A DNA stretch of 64,000 nt, from contig JASAND010007741.1 of NCBI GenBank assembly GCA_030248195.1, positions 1 through 64,000 on the forward strand, in the 5' to 3' direction. Positions 10,040 to 21,660 of the stretch are shown here, in pieces; position 1 is the stretch's first letter, and each line of letters opens with the position of its first letter. Source of the DNA: Trissonchulus latispiculum. Its lineage: Eukaryota > Nematoda > Enoplea > Enoplida > Ironidae. The notes beneath the pieces are model-generated. The model had not been told where the DNA came from, ran no database searches, and saw nothing but the letters and a program-made list of their open reading frames with translations. Both the position numbers and the translations under genes were made by a program.

Positions 10040-10060
10040 TTTGCGGTGGAGAGTGTAATA
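10040..10060 (+). other. Possible polypurine tract and start of 3' LTR
   Basis: GCGGTGGAGAG is followed by TGTAATAGGAAG. A purine-rich run directly before TG is the layout of a polypurine tract and LTR 5' end. Downstream are a 45-bp tandem repeat (11163-11275) and AATAAA at 11341, both reasonable inside an LTR. Without the 5' LTR for comparison this stays tentative. Confidence 0.3.
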
Positions 10061-11162
10061 GGAAGATTTTGAGCCTTGTTAGAGATGTCTAGAGAATTTG
10101 GTTTTGGGCTAAAAAACGAGCTAAAAACAAGCTAAAAAGTTTCTGTATTTTCTGTGGCATGTTGAATGAAGCTATTTTGTATTAACTCCTGTGTCTCAAA
10201 CTCTTGACTCTGTTTTGCATTGACGTATGGCTGAGTTAAAGTAATATTTGTGTGCTAACCAATACTAACTTTTGTTCAACTAATTTTGTGCATACTAATT
10301 TTGCGTATTTCTCTAATAAGTGAATGTTCAAATTGACAAGGTTTTCTGTTTTTCTGCCGGAATCCTGTGTAGTTGGAAATGTCTTTAAAAGGTGCATGTT
10401 TCTGTTTGCTTGAGTGATTCTGTTAATTGCGTTGTTTTCCGATTTATGGGTTCAAATTCGTGGGTTGGGGTTAATCGGCTTAAAACGAAGATTTGGGGAA
10501 CCCCATGAGCCCTTGAGCAAATGCATACGTCATGCTTATCATGACGTATGAATCTACCTTCTAAAAGAAAACGCAAAACTTCAAAGACTTTCAAAAGAGA
10601 CCGACAGCGAGAGAATTGCACGTGAACGGGACTGTGACGGGGTTGGGTGACTGACCTGAAGACTTCAGTTTTGGGGTTGACTTGCGTACAGAGAGGTCGG
10701 TTTTAAGACCTGATACATTTTTACGTCTCTGGCCACTGCGCCGTGTTGTGTTCTGTCTTGTGTCTTGTGTTGGCCGTCTGAGCCTAGTCCTACGTCTCAC
10801 CAGTTTGGGTTTACTGAAGTCGTTTTGGTTTTTGTCACCCCACTCTCACCGTGCTATTCCTGTGCTATATTTTCTGTGACTTATTTGCTCATTCCTCTTT
10901 TCCTCAATTTCTTGGACCAGGATCAATTTTGTAAGTTAGTGGTAACACTGAAATCGAAGGGAGAAGTTTACTAACGCATTGTTGGCCAAGTTATATTCCG
11001 TGACCATACCAGTTTATGTTCGTAGAGAAGTTTATTCGGATCTTTGCCTGTAACCTGTTCTCCAGCTTATTAACTGTGACATAATTAAACTTAATTGTCA
11101 TCTTGATTTTTATGTGTTCTTGGCTGAACAGTTAGGAAGATTAACTTGATCTGACCGAAACT

Positions 11163-11275
11163 GAGCCATTTAACCAGTGCTCAGCAGATATTCTGAATAA
11201 CGGATTAGAGCCATTTAATCAGTGCTCAGCAGACAGTTTGAATAGCGGATTAGAGACATTTAACCGGTGCTCAGG
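11163..11275 (+). repeat. 45-bp tandem repeat, 2.5 copies
   Basis: Units start at 11163, 11208 and 11253 and share GAGCCATTTAAYCAGTGCTC. The third copy is partial. It may be an enhancer-like repeat of the putative LTR. Confidence 0.8.
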
Positions 11276-11689
11276 TTATTGTTGTGGTTATACCAAGTTT
11301 GCCCGACCCCCAAACTTGTGCGATAGAAAGGGCTGAGTTGAATAAAGTTCTGAAGTTGAGTCTTTAAAGTGATCTCTCAGCTCCTAAAAGTTCATTAGCC
11401 AAACCTTTTCTTTACATATAGGCGTTTGATTAAACTTGTTCTATTATGGTTATATCCAGAAACATAATCATAATTCTATGGTATTTTCCTACAGCATGCA
11501 CTGTTTAGGGGTAAACGCGCTTTCGAGAAAGCGGAACGGTGCATATAAATGTAATTTTCAGCCAAAACCATGATCACTTTTTTAATTTCTGGCAGATTTG
11601 TTTGATTCAATAGGACTATTCACTAGACCTTAGCTTTGTAACATGGGGCTTTTATCGTAACTATACTTGAGCCCAACATTAATTTCTCG

Positions 11690-11986
11690 TAGAAATGCAC
11701 CGGGCCAGGTCCGAGGCCGGGGTCTGAAAATTGGGGTTTAAATATGAGAATTTCCTTAAAAATTAGGATTATGCTGTAGATTCAAGTGTCGACAAGATTA
11801 CTATTGTTGTTTTGATTAAAAATCGATGATAAATATAACGAACGATCTGTAACAATTCAAGTTAATTTTGACTTAAAATTTCAAAATTTTGGCTAAAAAT
11901 TGTCAAAAGCTTAATTTTGGTCCCGGTCGGCAACGTTGTTTTACCATTAAGTTTGACATCGGGCCCCAAGCCCAGGTGCATCCCTA
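11690..11986. mobile_element. Short hAT-like MITE
   Basis: The left end reads TAGAAATGCACCGGGCC; the right end, inverted, reads TAGGGATGCACCTGGGC. Ends of the form YAGRRATGCACC are typical of hAT transposons. At 297 bp with no coding frame it is non-autonomous. The flanking 8-mers do not match convincingly. Confidence 0.5.
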
Positions 11987-13029
11987 ATTAAATGTATCAG
12001 TTAGTTGAAATTTTTGAACTCATCGGAAAAGTATTGGTACTTTTTCGACAAGCAAATTGGTTAATTTCCATATTTCGGCTACACATTTCAATACACTATT
12101 AGGTAAAGAAGTTTAGAAGCTTTAAATAAAAGTTGATTTCTAATTGTTGGCATTTTTTTAATAAATTTAACTAAGATTGTAATCGTATAGCATTAGAAAA
12201 ATTTTGCGGGTATCTTGCGGGTATCAGTTGACTGCGGGCCGCGGGCCGCGGGGCGGGGCGGGGCGGGTCGCCAGAATGGTACCCGCTTACAACTCTGTCC
12301 CATTCTAATACTGGTTGAAGCGTAGCAGTCAACTAAAGCAGTTCCTTTTGTTTTAGTCGTTGCATAAAGATAGTAATGTCCTGTCCATCGAAAGATGTGT
12401 CTATATATCAATTTTAATTTGTGCTCCCCCCCCCAATAGAATTTTTGATGTGCGAAAGCTTTCAGTGCGATCCATGTCAACTGGTAGAAAATGGAAACGA
12501 TGATTCTAAAAAATGTCAGAGCTTATGCTCGCGCTTAGACATTGCGGCGTCATTGCTACCGGAAAACGTGTAACGCAAAGAAAAACTTGTCTCTCTACAT
12601 GGGTTTGAATTAGCAAAAACTGTGCGATTCCTTTGAACTGTTTGGTAAGTTGGTTTCAAAATAAAATCACTGCAACCTGGCCATCACTTTGTTGCGACAT
12701 TAATTCCCTGAGATGCAGCTATCAGAAATTGGTTTTAGGTTCTGGTGTTAGTCATCTACTTAGTAGAATTTGACAATGCATTGTATTAAACATAAAGTAT
12801 TTGTAAATTGAAACTCAGGTTGGTATCTGTTGAACAAGAGACTGAAGTAGTTTCTGAATTATTAATTAAGTTTTGGAAAAGACTCCACTGTGAAAGGTTG
12901 CACACATAGATAATACAACTATGTAAATTTGGTGCTTAGAATTGCTCCTGCTGAGGTGTCAAAATAATTAAATCAAAACCGTTCTTAAAATAACAACGAT
13001 ATTTTGTATTTTAACAATCATTCCTATCT
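11987..13029. other. Gene-free AT-rich sequence with a GC-rich low-complexity patch
   Basis: No gene is seen. At 12205-12275 there is a patch of GCGGGTATC and GGGCC/GGGGC repeats, out of character with its surroundings. Confidence 0.5.
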
Positions 13030-13030
13030 A

Positions 13031-13330
13031 CATAAGGTGCTGGTTTCCTTTCGTGTATTTTTGACTCATACGGCTTTAATCCTTTAAGCAATTAGCTAGA
13101 ACTTGCGAAATAATCTATTTTCGTGTCCTTTAACATTCTGGCACCAGTCCCTCATCTTAGGGGGAAATATAAATTTTTTGTTTTCGTCACCATTCTATCA
13201 GTACGTAGTCCATGCACCGGATTGGTAGTTATGGCTGGAAAGAGGACACGGAAATGAACCTTTTTGCTTTTACAACCTATGAGCTATTTGGTTAATTCAG
13301 TGGTTAAGTCAGTATAAGCAAAAGAGTTAA
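13031..13330. repeat. Fragment of TAAGGTGSTGG-ended repeat family
   Basis: It begins TAAGGTGCTGGTTTCCTTTC and continues with sequence matching, inverted, 39455-39684. It also holds an inverted match to the 14150-14240 segment (ATAACAACCAAT region). This is a diverged member of the same family as the element at 13386. Confidence 0.5.
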
Positions 13331-13385
13331 AAATAGCAGTTTTCGAGGAAATCCGTTTTTTTCAAAATTAATGTCAAATCTTATC

Positions 13386-14433
13386 TTAAGGTGGTGGTGT
13401 CCTTTTGTGCAGTGCTTTTGTCGTGATTCTTTTGAAACGCTATAACTTTCGCAATTTTGAGAGTTGAAAAGAGCTTTATACATCGTTTTAAAGCTTAGTA
13501 TCTGCAGATTCAAATCAGCTTATGAAACCAACAAAATGAGCACAAAACTAGCAAAAATGTTCTGACATGCTGACATCTGACAGGCTAAATATAGACGAAA
13601 AATTTTTGAACATGGATTTCTCAAAACTGTAGAATCGGCCAAACTTTTTTCTTGTGCCATGGTATGAAGGACATATGGGCCGAGGGACATTTTTTGGATT
13701 TGGCTCAACAAGCCTCAATACTCCAGAAAATCCGGGAAATGTGCGGTGACACGAAATTTCGCAACTTTGTATTCAGTTTTCTCGCAACTGGACACGTTTT
13801 AACTCAAACCCAGAAAAAAGTCCCTCCGCAATAGTGCGAATTTTCATTCTGGCAAAGATCACGCGAATCCATTGGGTAGTTTTTGAGAAATCGCTGTTTA
13901 AAACAAATAATCGCAGTTTTTGCCAAAATGGTTTTTCGGCCAAATCTCTAGGTTAAATCAACGAATCCCAGCTAATAGGCACTGATAAAATGGGCAATTT
14001 GACCGCGTATTGATTGAGTATAAATAACCGAAAATTGTTCGTAGCATTTAGCAGTTATTTTGAAAAAACGATTTTGAAAAAACGAAACAACAAGAAAAAG
14101 TTGATTTTTTCGAAAATGGCCGTTTTTTGACCCCAAAAATCGTTTTTGGCTTATACTGACTTAACCCTGAGTTATAGCTCAAAGGTTGCAAAAGCAAAAA
14201 TGTTCGTTTTTGTACCCTCTTTCCATCCATAACAACCAATCTGATGTATCGATTACCTACTGAGAGTATTATGCCAAAAATCGAAAATTTCTCATCTTTT
14301 CACCTAAAAATGCGGGACTGGTCCGAGAGTGTTAAAGAGCACCAAAATAGCATATTTGGAAAGTTTCATCTACTTTCATAAAGAATTGGAGCCTGTAGGG
14401 TCAAATTTACACAAAAGGAAACCACCACCTTAA
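13386..14433. mobile_element. TTAA-flanked non-autonomous element with 24-bp terminal inverted repeats
   Basis: The left end TTAAGGTGGTGGTGTCCTTT is matched by the inverted right end TTAAGGTGGTGGTTTCCTTT; 23 of 24 bases agree. TTAA lies at both outer ends and may be the target duplication. Length is 1048 bp with no meaningful coding frame. The ends do not begin CCY, so I do not assign it to piggyBac. Confidence 0.6.
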
Positions 14434-14439
14434 GCTTTG

Positions 14440-14965
14440 ATCAATTTATTCTCAATCGATACACAGTGTAATTGCACATTTTATCAATGCCTACTAGCTG
14501 CTGCTGTTTCTTTAAGCTAGAGATTTGGCCGAAAAACCATTTTGGCTAAATGGATTTCTCATTTTTTTCAAAATATTGGATTTCTCAAAAAATACTACTC
14601 TACATAATAAAATAATTATAAATCTTCTGATTCCGGAGATTTTTGGGAGATGGGAAATCAGCACTTCTCTGGAGGGACGTTATTCTTGATTTCGGCTGAA
14701 ACGTAACAAGTAGCAAGAAAACCTAATGCGAAGTTGCGAAATTTCGTGTTATCGTGCATTTGGCCAATTTTCTGGAGTGTTAAGACCTGCTGAGCCAAAT
14801 CCAAAAATCAAAACGTCCCTAGGCCCACATGCTCTTCATATAATGGCACAAAAGGTTTTGGCCGGTTCTACAATTTTGAGAAATTAATGTTCAAAAACGT
14901 TTTGCATATGTTTAGGCGTTACGTCAAAAGGTTGTTGCTTTCTTTGGTAATTTTGCTGGTTTTAA
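14440..14965 (-). repeat. Inverted diverged copy of 13540-14030
   Basis: Read on the minus strand, this stretch follows the left part of the preceding element. Shared landmarks are GGCCAAATCTCTAG, ACACGAAATTTCGCAACTT, GGATTTGGCTCA and CTCCAGAAAAT. Together they make an imperfect foldback of about 1.4 kb. Confidence 0.7.
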
Positions 14966-15082
14966 AAGGATCATCTTGTTACGCCTATGTGCAAATTCAG
15001 TCTTGAAATTATTTTGCTTAGACAGCTGGCATTGAAAGTGTAATTACAACTGTACAGTATAATAACATTAGCAGCATTTCAG

Positions 15083-15802
15083 TTAGCATTGGGCTTGGCG
15101 AAAGTTCCGCTTTAGTGGTGGTGGTGTGAAGTTGCTAAACAGTGATTCTAGTGAGGTTTCAATACTTTTCTTCTGCAGAAGTTCCTCTGCCGATCTGGTC
15201 TTACGACAGTGTCTTGATTGGCGTGTCTGTCGTACACTTCTACGACTTGTTCGATACAGTGCAACTGTCGGACTTTGAGTACCACCAGAATTGAGCTGCT
15301 GACTTTCCACTCCAACCTGTGAGTTGGTGGGCCGAGCGTGGAGTTTCTGTAACAGTTTATCGCCAAAGATATAAACCAGTGGGTCGATGAGTATACGCGA
15401 CATCCAGAACGGTTGCAGTATTGTGGACAGTAGAATTGCTTTTTCAGTCTGGACGGCGTAGTGAAAAGTCTGCAGGCTGGATCCGCAAGAGTGCTTTTTG
15501 TTGTCCTGATTCGTTATGTGGTTCAAAAATACGGTATTGAAATAAGTAACACTTATCTCGCTACCGCACAATAGAGCTGCAGTAACAATGTAGACGACAA
15601 CGTTCATGGCGATCGATTTGATGAATCTGGAGCCACGCCTATTGGCGGCGGGCGGTCGTTTGAAAATTCGAATTCTCATGGCGACATAGGTTGAGGCAAC
15701 GCAGAGACTGAATAGTCCGAGGAACACCTGCTGAGATATTGTGCAGATTTTGAGCAAACGATTTCGCTCCACATGATCGTTGGCTTCGTTCGCTGCCATC
15801 AT
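15083..15802 (-). CDS. GPCR gene A1, exon 2 (TM5-TM7 and C-terminal tail)
   Basis: This is the second coding exon of the receptor whose first exon is 17786-18325. A minus-strand acceptor (TTTTGTTTTCTAG) ends at 15803, so the exon starts at 15802 in phase 0. It encodes TM5 (QQVFLGLFSLCVASTYVAM), a basic third cytoplasmic loop (RIRIFKRPPAANRRG), TM6 (IAMNVVVYIVTAALLC) and TM7 ending in DPLVY, the counterpart of NPxxY. A Ser/Arg-rich tail of about 80 residues follows. Exons 1 and 2 together give 419 residues. A TACTAAT branch-point-like sequence lies just upstream of the acceptor. Its closest relative here is exon 2 of gene A2. Confidence 0.8.
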   Translation of the reverse strand: MMAANEANDHVERNRLLKICTISQQVFLGLFSLCVASTYVAMRIRIFKRPPAANRRGSRFIKSIAMNVVVYIVTAALLCGSEISVTYFNTVFLNHITNQDNKKHSCGSSLQTFHYAVQTEKAILLSTILQPFWMSRILIDPLVYIFGDKLLQKLHARPTNSQVGVESQQLNSGGTQSPTVALYRTSRRSVRQTRQSRHCRKTRSAEELLQKKSIETSLESLFSNFTPPPLKRNFRQAQC

Positions 15803-17785
15803 CTAGAAAACAAAAGATATCGTTATTAGTATCAAGAGTACATAATTTAATAAGAGCGTGACAAGTGCCACAATCTCTGTTCTCAGCGCCCCCGCAATTG
15901 TGTGCCCAGTGGACACCCCACAAATCAGTTTCCAGTATACAATTGCGTATGCTCACTCGTTTCAACAGTAGTAGGCCACCCCAGTGCAAATGAGAGCAAG
16001 CATTCTACCTGTATGACGTCCCCTCTACGCAAATTTGATCCATCATATATCAATGTCGAATGACAGGTCACATTTGCGGCGGAGGGGAGTGATCTACTGT
16101 ACACACGAGTGAACATGTGCAATTGCGTACTGAGTACTGATTTGCGGGAGGTCCACTTACGCAATTCGGGGGGGGTAGGCTGAAAAGAAGGGACATGTTT
16201 CAGTGACTGTCTTGTAACTCGTAACTCTGCCAACTTTTATGAGTTTATGGAGTTTTTCGAAATTGTCAATACAGACCGACATGTAAACAGTTGCAAGTTT
16301 GATACGCCTACTGGAGACTTGGAAACCTAATTTTAAGGGGGGGGGGGCTACGAATTTCACTAAAAGTTCGATGTTGGAAAAGTTAGCTAGTCTTTTGCCA
16401 CATAATAGTATTAGGTTTGGTGTAAAATAGTTTAAAGTTTGAAAGAATTCCATGCAGCATAGCGTCCTGTGGAGCCATCAGAAGTTGGTGTTGTCGGTCC
16501 AAAGCTCGACATGGCACGTACACAAACTTCGCCTCGCCCTGATCGCTATGGGCAAGGTACGGTACCCAAATTTTCCAGAAATTGTTCTGACGTATAGCGC
16601 TTTGATATCGTGTGAAATAATCCTTAGATCAATGTATACTTTTCTGTGAGATACAATCAAAGTGCGAAAAAGTGGGTGTTGTAGGTCTATACGGGTGGAG
16701 GCTAACTAACGTCTAATGAGCTGTGGTTTACTAAATGAACCCAACTTTGCTCCAATTAATACTCCAAGTGTCTGACTTAACTTATGTAAAAATTACGTGA
16801 TTTCGTTAATCCCTGCGTTCGCAGTGCTAGATTACATTATCGATATTGTCGCTGTAATTTGGTGCCATTTAGAAGATGTGAGCCAATTACTCCAAATTAC
16901 TGTGGCAGAATCGGCTGAAACTTTGCGCATTACAGGCCAGTGAGTGTACCAAGATATGCAGAAAGTTAGGTCACTAAACCTCGCTGCAGTGTTTAGAAAT
17001 GCAAGTATGGACGGCTATCGCTCCAAAAAGCTCTAAGACAGTTGTAAGCGCATACTGAACGAAGGAAGCGTCATATCAATAAACGGATTTCATATTCGAA
17101 TTCAGCAGGTCAAATTACCCCTATAATCACCTTTTTGGTGAAATTGGAGACAAACATTTTTTTGACCTCATTTTTACTGCGCTTAGCTAGTTTTCAGGCC
17201 TAAAAATAAGGGTTATTTCTTAACAAAAAGTTTGCTAGTACACTAACCAGAAAGCTTAAGTCCTCGAAACCTACAGACAGTTTGCCCCTATTAGAGCCTA
17301 ATATTTGCTAAAAAGCTGGGGTAGGCTAGCGGCTGTCAATTTTATTAGATCGAAAACGGCGCATGGTCACATCGCAACTTTTCGCCAAATTTCAAACTTT
17401 GAGCTGTTATAGCTGAAGAAGGAAGCAACGCTCGAAAGCCGGAACACTTTTAATATTTAGCACTAGTAACAGATAACATTTATGGCTGAAAGTTTCAGAA
17501 TTGGTCAAACCGTTAATCCGCCAGAGCTGAAAAAACCTTTTTGAAAAATCCCATTTTTCCCACCAAAATTTGTACTTTGGCGTCCTGCCAAAAACGGTGT
17601 ATATGAGATATATTGTTGCCCACCCTAAACTTTTTTACTTTGATCTGTTAGCTAATGTTGGGGGGAAAAGTAGGTCTCTCCGACGATGTCGTGCCAACCC
17701 CTTCGTAGCCCCCCTCCTTAACTATGAGTTAACTAGTTAATTACTACCAATGCCAGAGTGACTATTATTCTGTGCAGTATCTTAC
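15803..17785 (-). other. Intron of GPCR gene A1
   Basis: The 1,983-bp phase-0 intron runs from donor GTAAGA (17785 downward) to the TTTCTAG acceptor. It is longer than the ~260-bp intron of B2, partly through the foldback element at 15834-16185. The rest (16190-17730) has no recognisable gene. Confidence 0.7.
15834..16185. mobile_element. Foldback element, AAGAGTACATAAT family, in intron of gene A1
   Basis: The left end AAGAGTACATAAT is shared with repeats at 30211, 45084 and 52472. Two arms (about 15875-15965 and 16090-16185) are inverted copies carrying CAATTGCGTA-type motifs. The matching right terminus is absent, so this copy is truncated or rearranged. It begins about 30 bp from the exon 2 acceptor. 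Confidence 0.55.
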
Positions 17786-18325
17786 TTTGGCATGGCCATA
17801 GCAGAACAGACCAGCCGACAGTATCAAGACTCCCCAGTTGGCAAAGATTACCAACCGGATGCGATTTCGGCTCATATGGGCCTGGTAGAAAAATGGCCAA
17901 CAAACAGCAACGTAGGCCTGCATGCAGATCGTTAGATAGTTGATTGCAGGCGCATAGATTGCAACGGACTGCAGTCCTTCCAGCGCCTGAACCATGGTAT
18001 GCAGGGTAGCGGATCGAGGCCCGCTGTTTCGATAGTGAATCCGAAAACCGGAATCGATCAAAATTATGATACAGGCGAAGGAATCCGCCACGACGCTGCT
18101 GCAGACCAGATAGTAGCGTTTCCAGCTGATGGTTCGACGATTTAGGCACAGCACGATGATTATGATGAACGCAATGTTGATCATGGCACCGCAGAGACCC
18201 TCTAAAAGTTTGACATAAAAGCAAAGTTTTCCGATGAAACGAGAAGTTGACATAATGTTTTTCCAGCGGTCTGCCAGGGTTAGCAGCATCAGGGATTGAT
18301 TGGTGCAAAGGGAATTTGGTTCCAT
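17786..18325 (-). CDS. GPCR gene A1, exon 1 (N-terminus to TM4)
   Basis: First exon of a rhodopsin-like seven-transmembrane receptor, encoding 180 residues. I start at the ATG at 18325 (MEPNSLCTNQS) rather than the in-frame ATG at 18400, because the sister gene A2 starts at the equivalent place. There is an N-glycosylation sequon (NQS) in the N-terminus. Visible parts: TM1 (INIAFIIIIVLCL), the conserved ISWKRYYLVCSS block entering TM2, TM3 (SVAIYAPAINYLTI), then QAYVAVCWPFFY at the position of the DRY box, and TM4. The exon ends at CATGCCAAA before donor GTAAGA, phase 0. Ligand unknown; a chemosensory role is a guess from the clustering. Confidence 0.82.
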
Positions 18326-18489
18326 TATAGTGAAAAAGAAGTCGTTAATAAAGTGACACTTTGCAGAATACTGATACGAATAGGGTTCCTGTAACAGCAA
18401 TACAGTAACAATAATATCCCTTGAGACTGCTGCTGAAAATCATGTTAGAGTTGGAGTTCACCAACAATTTTTTGTACTGATGTAGCAAA

Positions 18490-19080
18490 AAAGCTCCCCG
18501 TTTGGTGGGGGGGGGGGTAGGCAACAGGGGTCTTTATTTAGGAGGGGTCGCCAACGCCAAGCCAGGTTAAGCCTCCCCAAATCGGGACCACTTTTACTTC
18601 CTCCCTCCCCCAACTAACGCGGACACCTTTTCCTACCCGCCTCCATCAAACGGGGACCCCTTTCTGCCCCCCCCCCCCCACCGTTTTGGGAATAAACAGA
18701 ACCTACAGTAATCCACTGCTCTCTACAATCTGATTGGCTGTTGGTTTGGCTACCCTCCACCTCACCAAATGGGTACCTCTTTTCGTCAACCCTCCCACCA
18801 AGCGGAGAGTATTCGCGTGTTGTGGGTGGAACACTGTTACGCGATGCCAGGAAGACAGGCCCTCTAGTGGCTTACTCTTCTTCTTATACATAGTGCAACT
18901 ATACACTCTTGGTTATAACGAAGAGACTTGTACTACATCCCAACCAAATGGGGAGGGTTTTCTGCAATCTGATTGGCTATTGGCTACCCCCAACTGAGCT
19001 GGGAAATATTCGTGTATTGCGGTTGGAGCACCGTGAACGCAATGCAAGGAACAGCAGCCCACTAGTGGCCTCCTACGCTT
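18490..19080. repeat. Homopolymer G/C runs and a direct repeat upstream of gene A1
   Basis: Long G run near 18508-18520 and C run near 18667-18680. Bases 18716-18868 and 18957-19075 are diverged direct repeats sharing CAATCTGATTGGCT, GTATTCG and CTAGTGGC. Each carries an inverted CCAAT box (ATTGG). They lie 0.4-0.75 kb upstream of the A1 start codon, so a promoter role is possible. Confidence 0.5.
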
Positions 19081-21400
19081 GATAAAACTTTACAAAATAT
19101 TCGAATTGTCGCGATTGTAGAAACGTACACTCTGTATTAAACCAATAGCATTTGATATCAGTACAGACACAGCAGAGCACAGCACATATTTATGACTCAT
19201 TGGTGCTAGTGAGACTTTGCAACTTTCTTGGAGGGGGCGGAGGGTTACGATACTTTGCCCAACTGAACTAGGAACTCGAGGATTTTAAGGACCAGTGTCC
19301 TCATTTGCTTAAAAAGACCAGTATTAATGGATTAGCTCCGAAATAGATACTGAAATTGCCTTTGTATTTTGATAGATCAGTTTATCATATGACATTATCA
19401 TGTTATGTAAAGCATAACATTTACGTTCTGAAAAGAGAAAATGATTAACAACCTTCTACATTATCTTTAATTCTGAAACAGGATAGATGCTACATAAACT
19501 GAAAAATCCTAGGAAAGCATTATAACTAATAAATTGGTTAATTACTGAGAGGAAAGGCTTAACATCAGAATTTACCTACAAAAGGGACTGAAACAAGTCT
19601 TTTCCACATGCGAATCTATTTCTGACAGCTTTTATAAGAGAAGGCAGTAGTAACATTATTTTATTTGCCCAGTAAGACAAATAGGTGTTATCGCAGACTG
19701 TATCTGACTAACAAAAGTCCGTCGTAATCTCAAGAGTTGTTTAAAAAGTTAGACTCAAAACTATGATTCATTCTGCTAACCAGGAACTAAATGTTAATTA
19801 TCTCTGCTAGAAAGATAAGGATTACTTTTAAAGCTTCATATTGGATAGAGTTGAAGGTTAAAATTGTAACAGTTATCTTATGCGTTAACCACGAGTGCAT
19901 AAGAGTTTGATGGCTGACAGGCTCTGTGTTGTCTACTGTGCAGGAGGGGCAGTTTTGGGGCGGATGACCCGGATTTTTCCGGGTATTTGCCCAAGAAACC
20001 GGAAAAATCCAGATTCTGGGGCTGATCCCGGTATAGAGGGATGACACCCCCAACCCACTCCCCCAAGTACATGTATGATCTACTCCCGATATATGCTTTG
20101 TTCCGTTGTCTGACCAAGTTTCAGTAAGTTCACTCATTAGCTGTATTCTGCTATGTGCACCGAAGCGAACGACTCTGTCTCCACTCTGTCACAAAATCCG
20201 GCTTTCCGGCGGCCTTGGGCCGCCGGCTCACCCCCTCCCCCCCCCGAATTTCCCCTCCTGCACGTGTCTGGTGCTCACCTTTGGTGGCTCCCTAAAGTGG
20301 CTCATCAATTGATAACAGAGAGACTGCCAGCTGTCAGACTTGTATCTACTGAGCTCAATGCTGACCAGGTGCAATGTATGTTCTGGCGGCTTCGACATTG
20401 CCAAATTTGTCTGCATAGCATTATTTGTTCTGTTATAAACTTTCATAGTTACAAGTTGGTTTCGTTCTTCAATGTTTTAGTGGATGGAAAACCTGCTAGA
20501 ATGTTTTCCAAGGGGCGGCTGTATAAATCTGTCCAAGCGGAACTAGGAAAAAAGGCACGACATATGGTCTGGGAGCCGAGCTATAAACCATTCCTGAGGT
20601 ATGGGTATGTATCCGGTTGTAAGTTAAACTTCAAGGAGTCCTCGCCCAGAAGAGCAAGTATAAATCTATATATTAACCTATAAATTTTTCGTTAGCTCAG
20701 AATGATAGCTTGGATTTTTGGCCAATTATGACAGATTGCGGACAACCAAAAAGGAAAATCTAGCGAGAGGAAGTAAACTAAATCGTTTTGCCCTAACTCA
20801 TTTACATTATAAAGCACAAAACTATGACTAAGTTACGATAAAGTCATTGAATTTGACCTGTTTAGGTTTCACATTTCTCTTTGTAAATCTCTTTCTAAAC
20901 AATAAATTGATTGTTCGTGACCTGCGCGGGTTTCCTATTTTTCTTTTGAACAGAACGTTATAATAGGTAGACGAGTCAGTCTTGTTTGTTCGGTTGAAGT
21001 CATAACGCTAAGGCTGACATTAGTAATTATGGCAAATTACTAATTATTATGAATATTGTTAATTATAAAATAATTATTAGAAACTTGAAAAAAGTTAAAG
21101 GGTATAGCTTGGTGGTTTAATGGGACCTCTCATTCAGTTTGGTTGACTGCAGTGTCAACTTTTGAAAGCAATTTCAATACGAATTTACGGTTGGCATTTA
21201 ACAAAAAAGAAATAAGACTTACAGGCATGCAAAGTCTAATGTTTCGTGCTCAAAATACAGATCGTCAAAAGCTTGCTTCAGTTTGACCGATTGAGGGTTT
21301 GGTCAAGTAAACGTTAATATTTTGTTACGAACGTATCATCAGGTTGTTACAAACCCAATAGCATCTTTGTAATATTCTACCTGATTGTCGTAGTTTTGTA
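19081..21400. other. Gene-free stretch
   Basis: No recognisable gene. A 176-codon frame at 20153-20683 has Pro-runs from C-tracts and no recognised domain; I do not call it. The remainder is AT-rich. Confidence 0.4.
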
Positions 21401-21404
21401 GCGC

Positions 21405-21660
21405 TTCAACCAGGGCTGAGGGACAAAGAGGATACCGGAGACAAGCATGAATAGGAGGCCTCACTCAGGCACCCTTGTTCTCACGAAATCAGGACCTAGA
21501 AGAGAGAAGGGAAGAGGGAGGTTCAGCTTTTCACTCACCATTGAAAGAAAAGAATTGGCCCAGTCGGGGTTGGAACCGCAGCCCTGCTGATTACGGGATA
21601 GACGTGTTAAACCATTACACATTGAGAGCCATCAGCTGAACTCCCATATCAGGCTTATCA
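21405..21660 (-). mobile_element. tRNA-derived SINE, copy 1
   Basis: Read on the minus strand: a tRNA-like head (GTGTAATGGTTTAACACG, then GGTTCCAACCCC as B box), a body with GCTGAACCTCCCTCTTCCC and TTCTAGGTCCTG, and a 3' end GAAGCGCTACAAAA. Other copies are at 29320, 46170, 58021 and 62222. Confidence 0.7.

Noticed and set aside
13386..14433. Assignment to piggyBac on the basis of TTAA
   Set aside because: The ends begin GGTGGTGG and not CCY, and there is no transposase remnant.
17733..18308. 191-codon minus-strand frame
   Set aside because: Shadow of gene A1 exon 1, which has the conserved receptor text in another frame.
18326..18400. Upstream in-frame ATG at 18400 as the start of gene A1
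   Set aside because: It would add 25 residues absent from all three paralogues; the ATG at 18325 lines up with the A2 start.
20153..20683. 176-codon plus-strand frame
   Set aside because: Pro-run comes from a C-tract, no domain or homologue seen, no poly(A) signal tied to it; not enough to call a gene.
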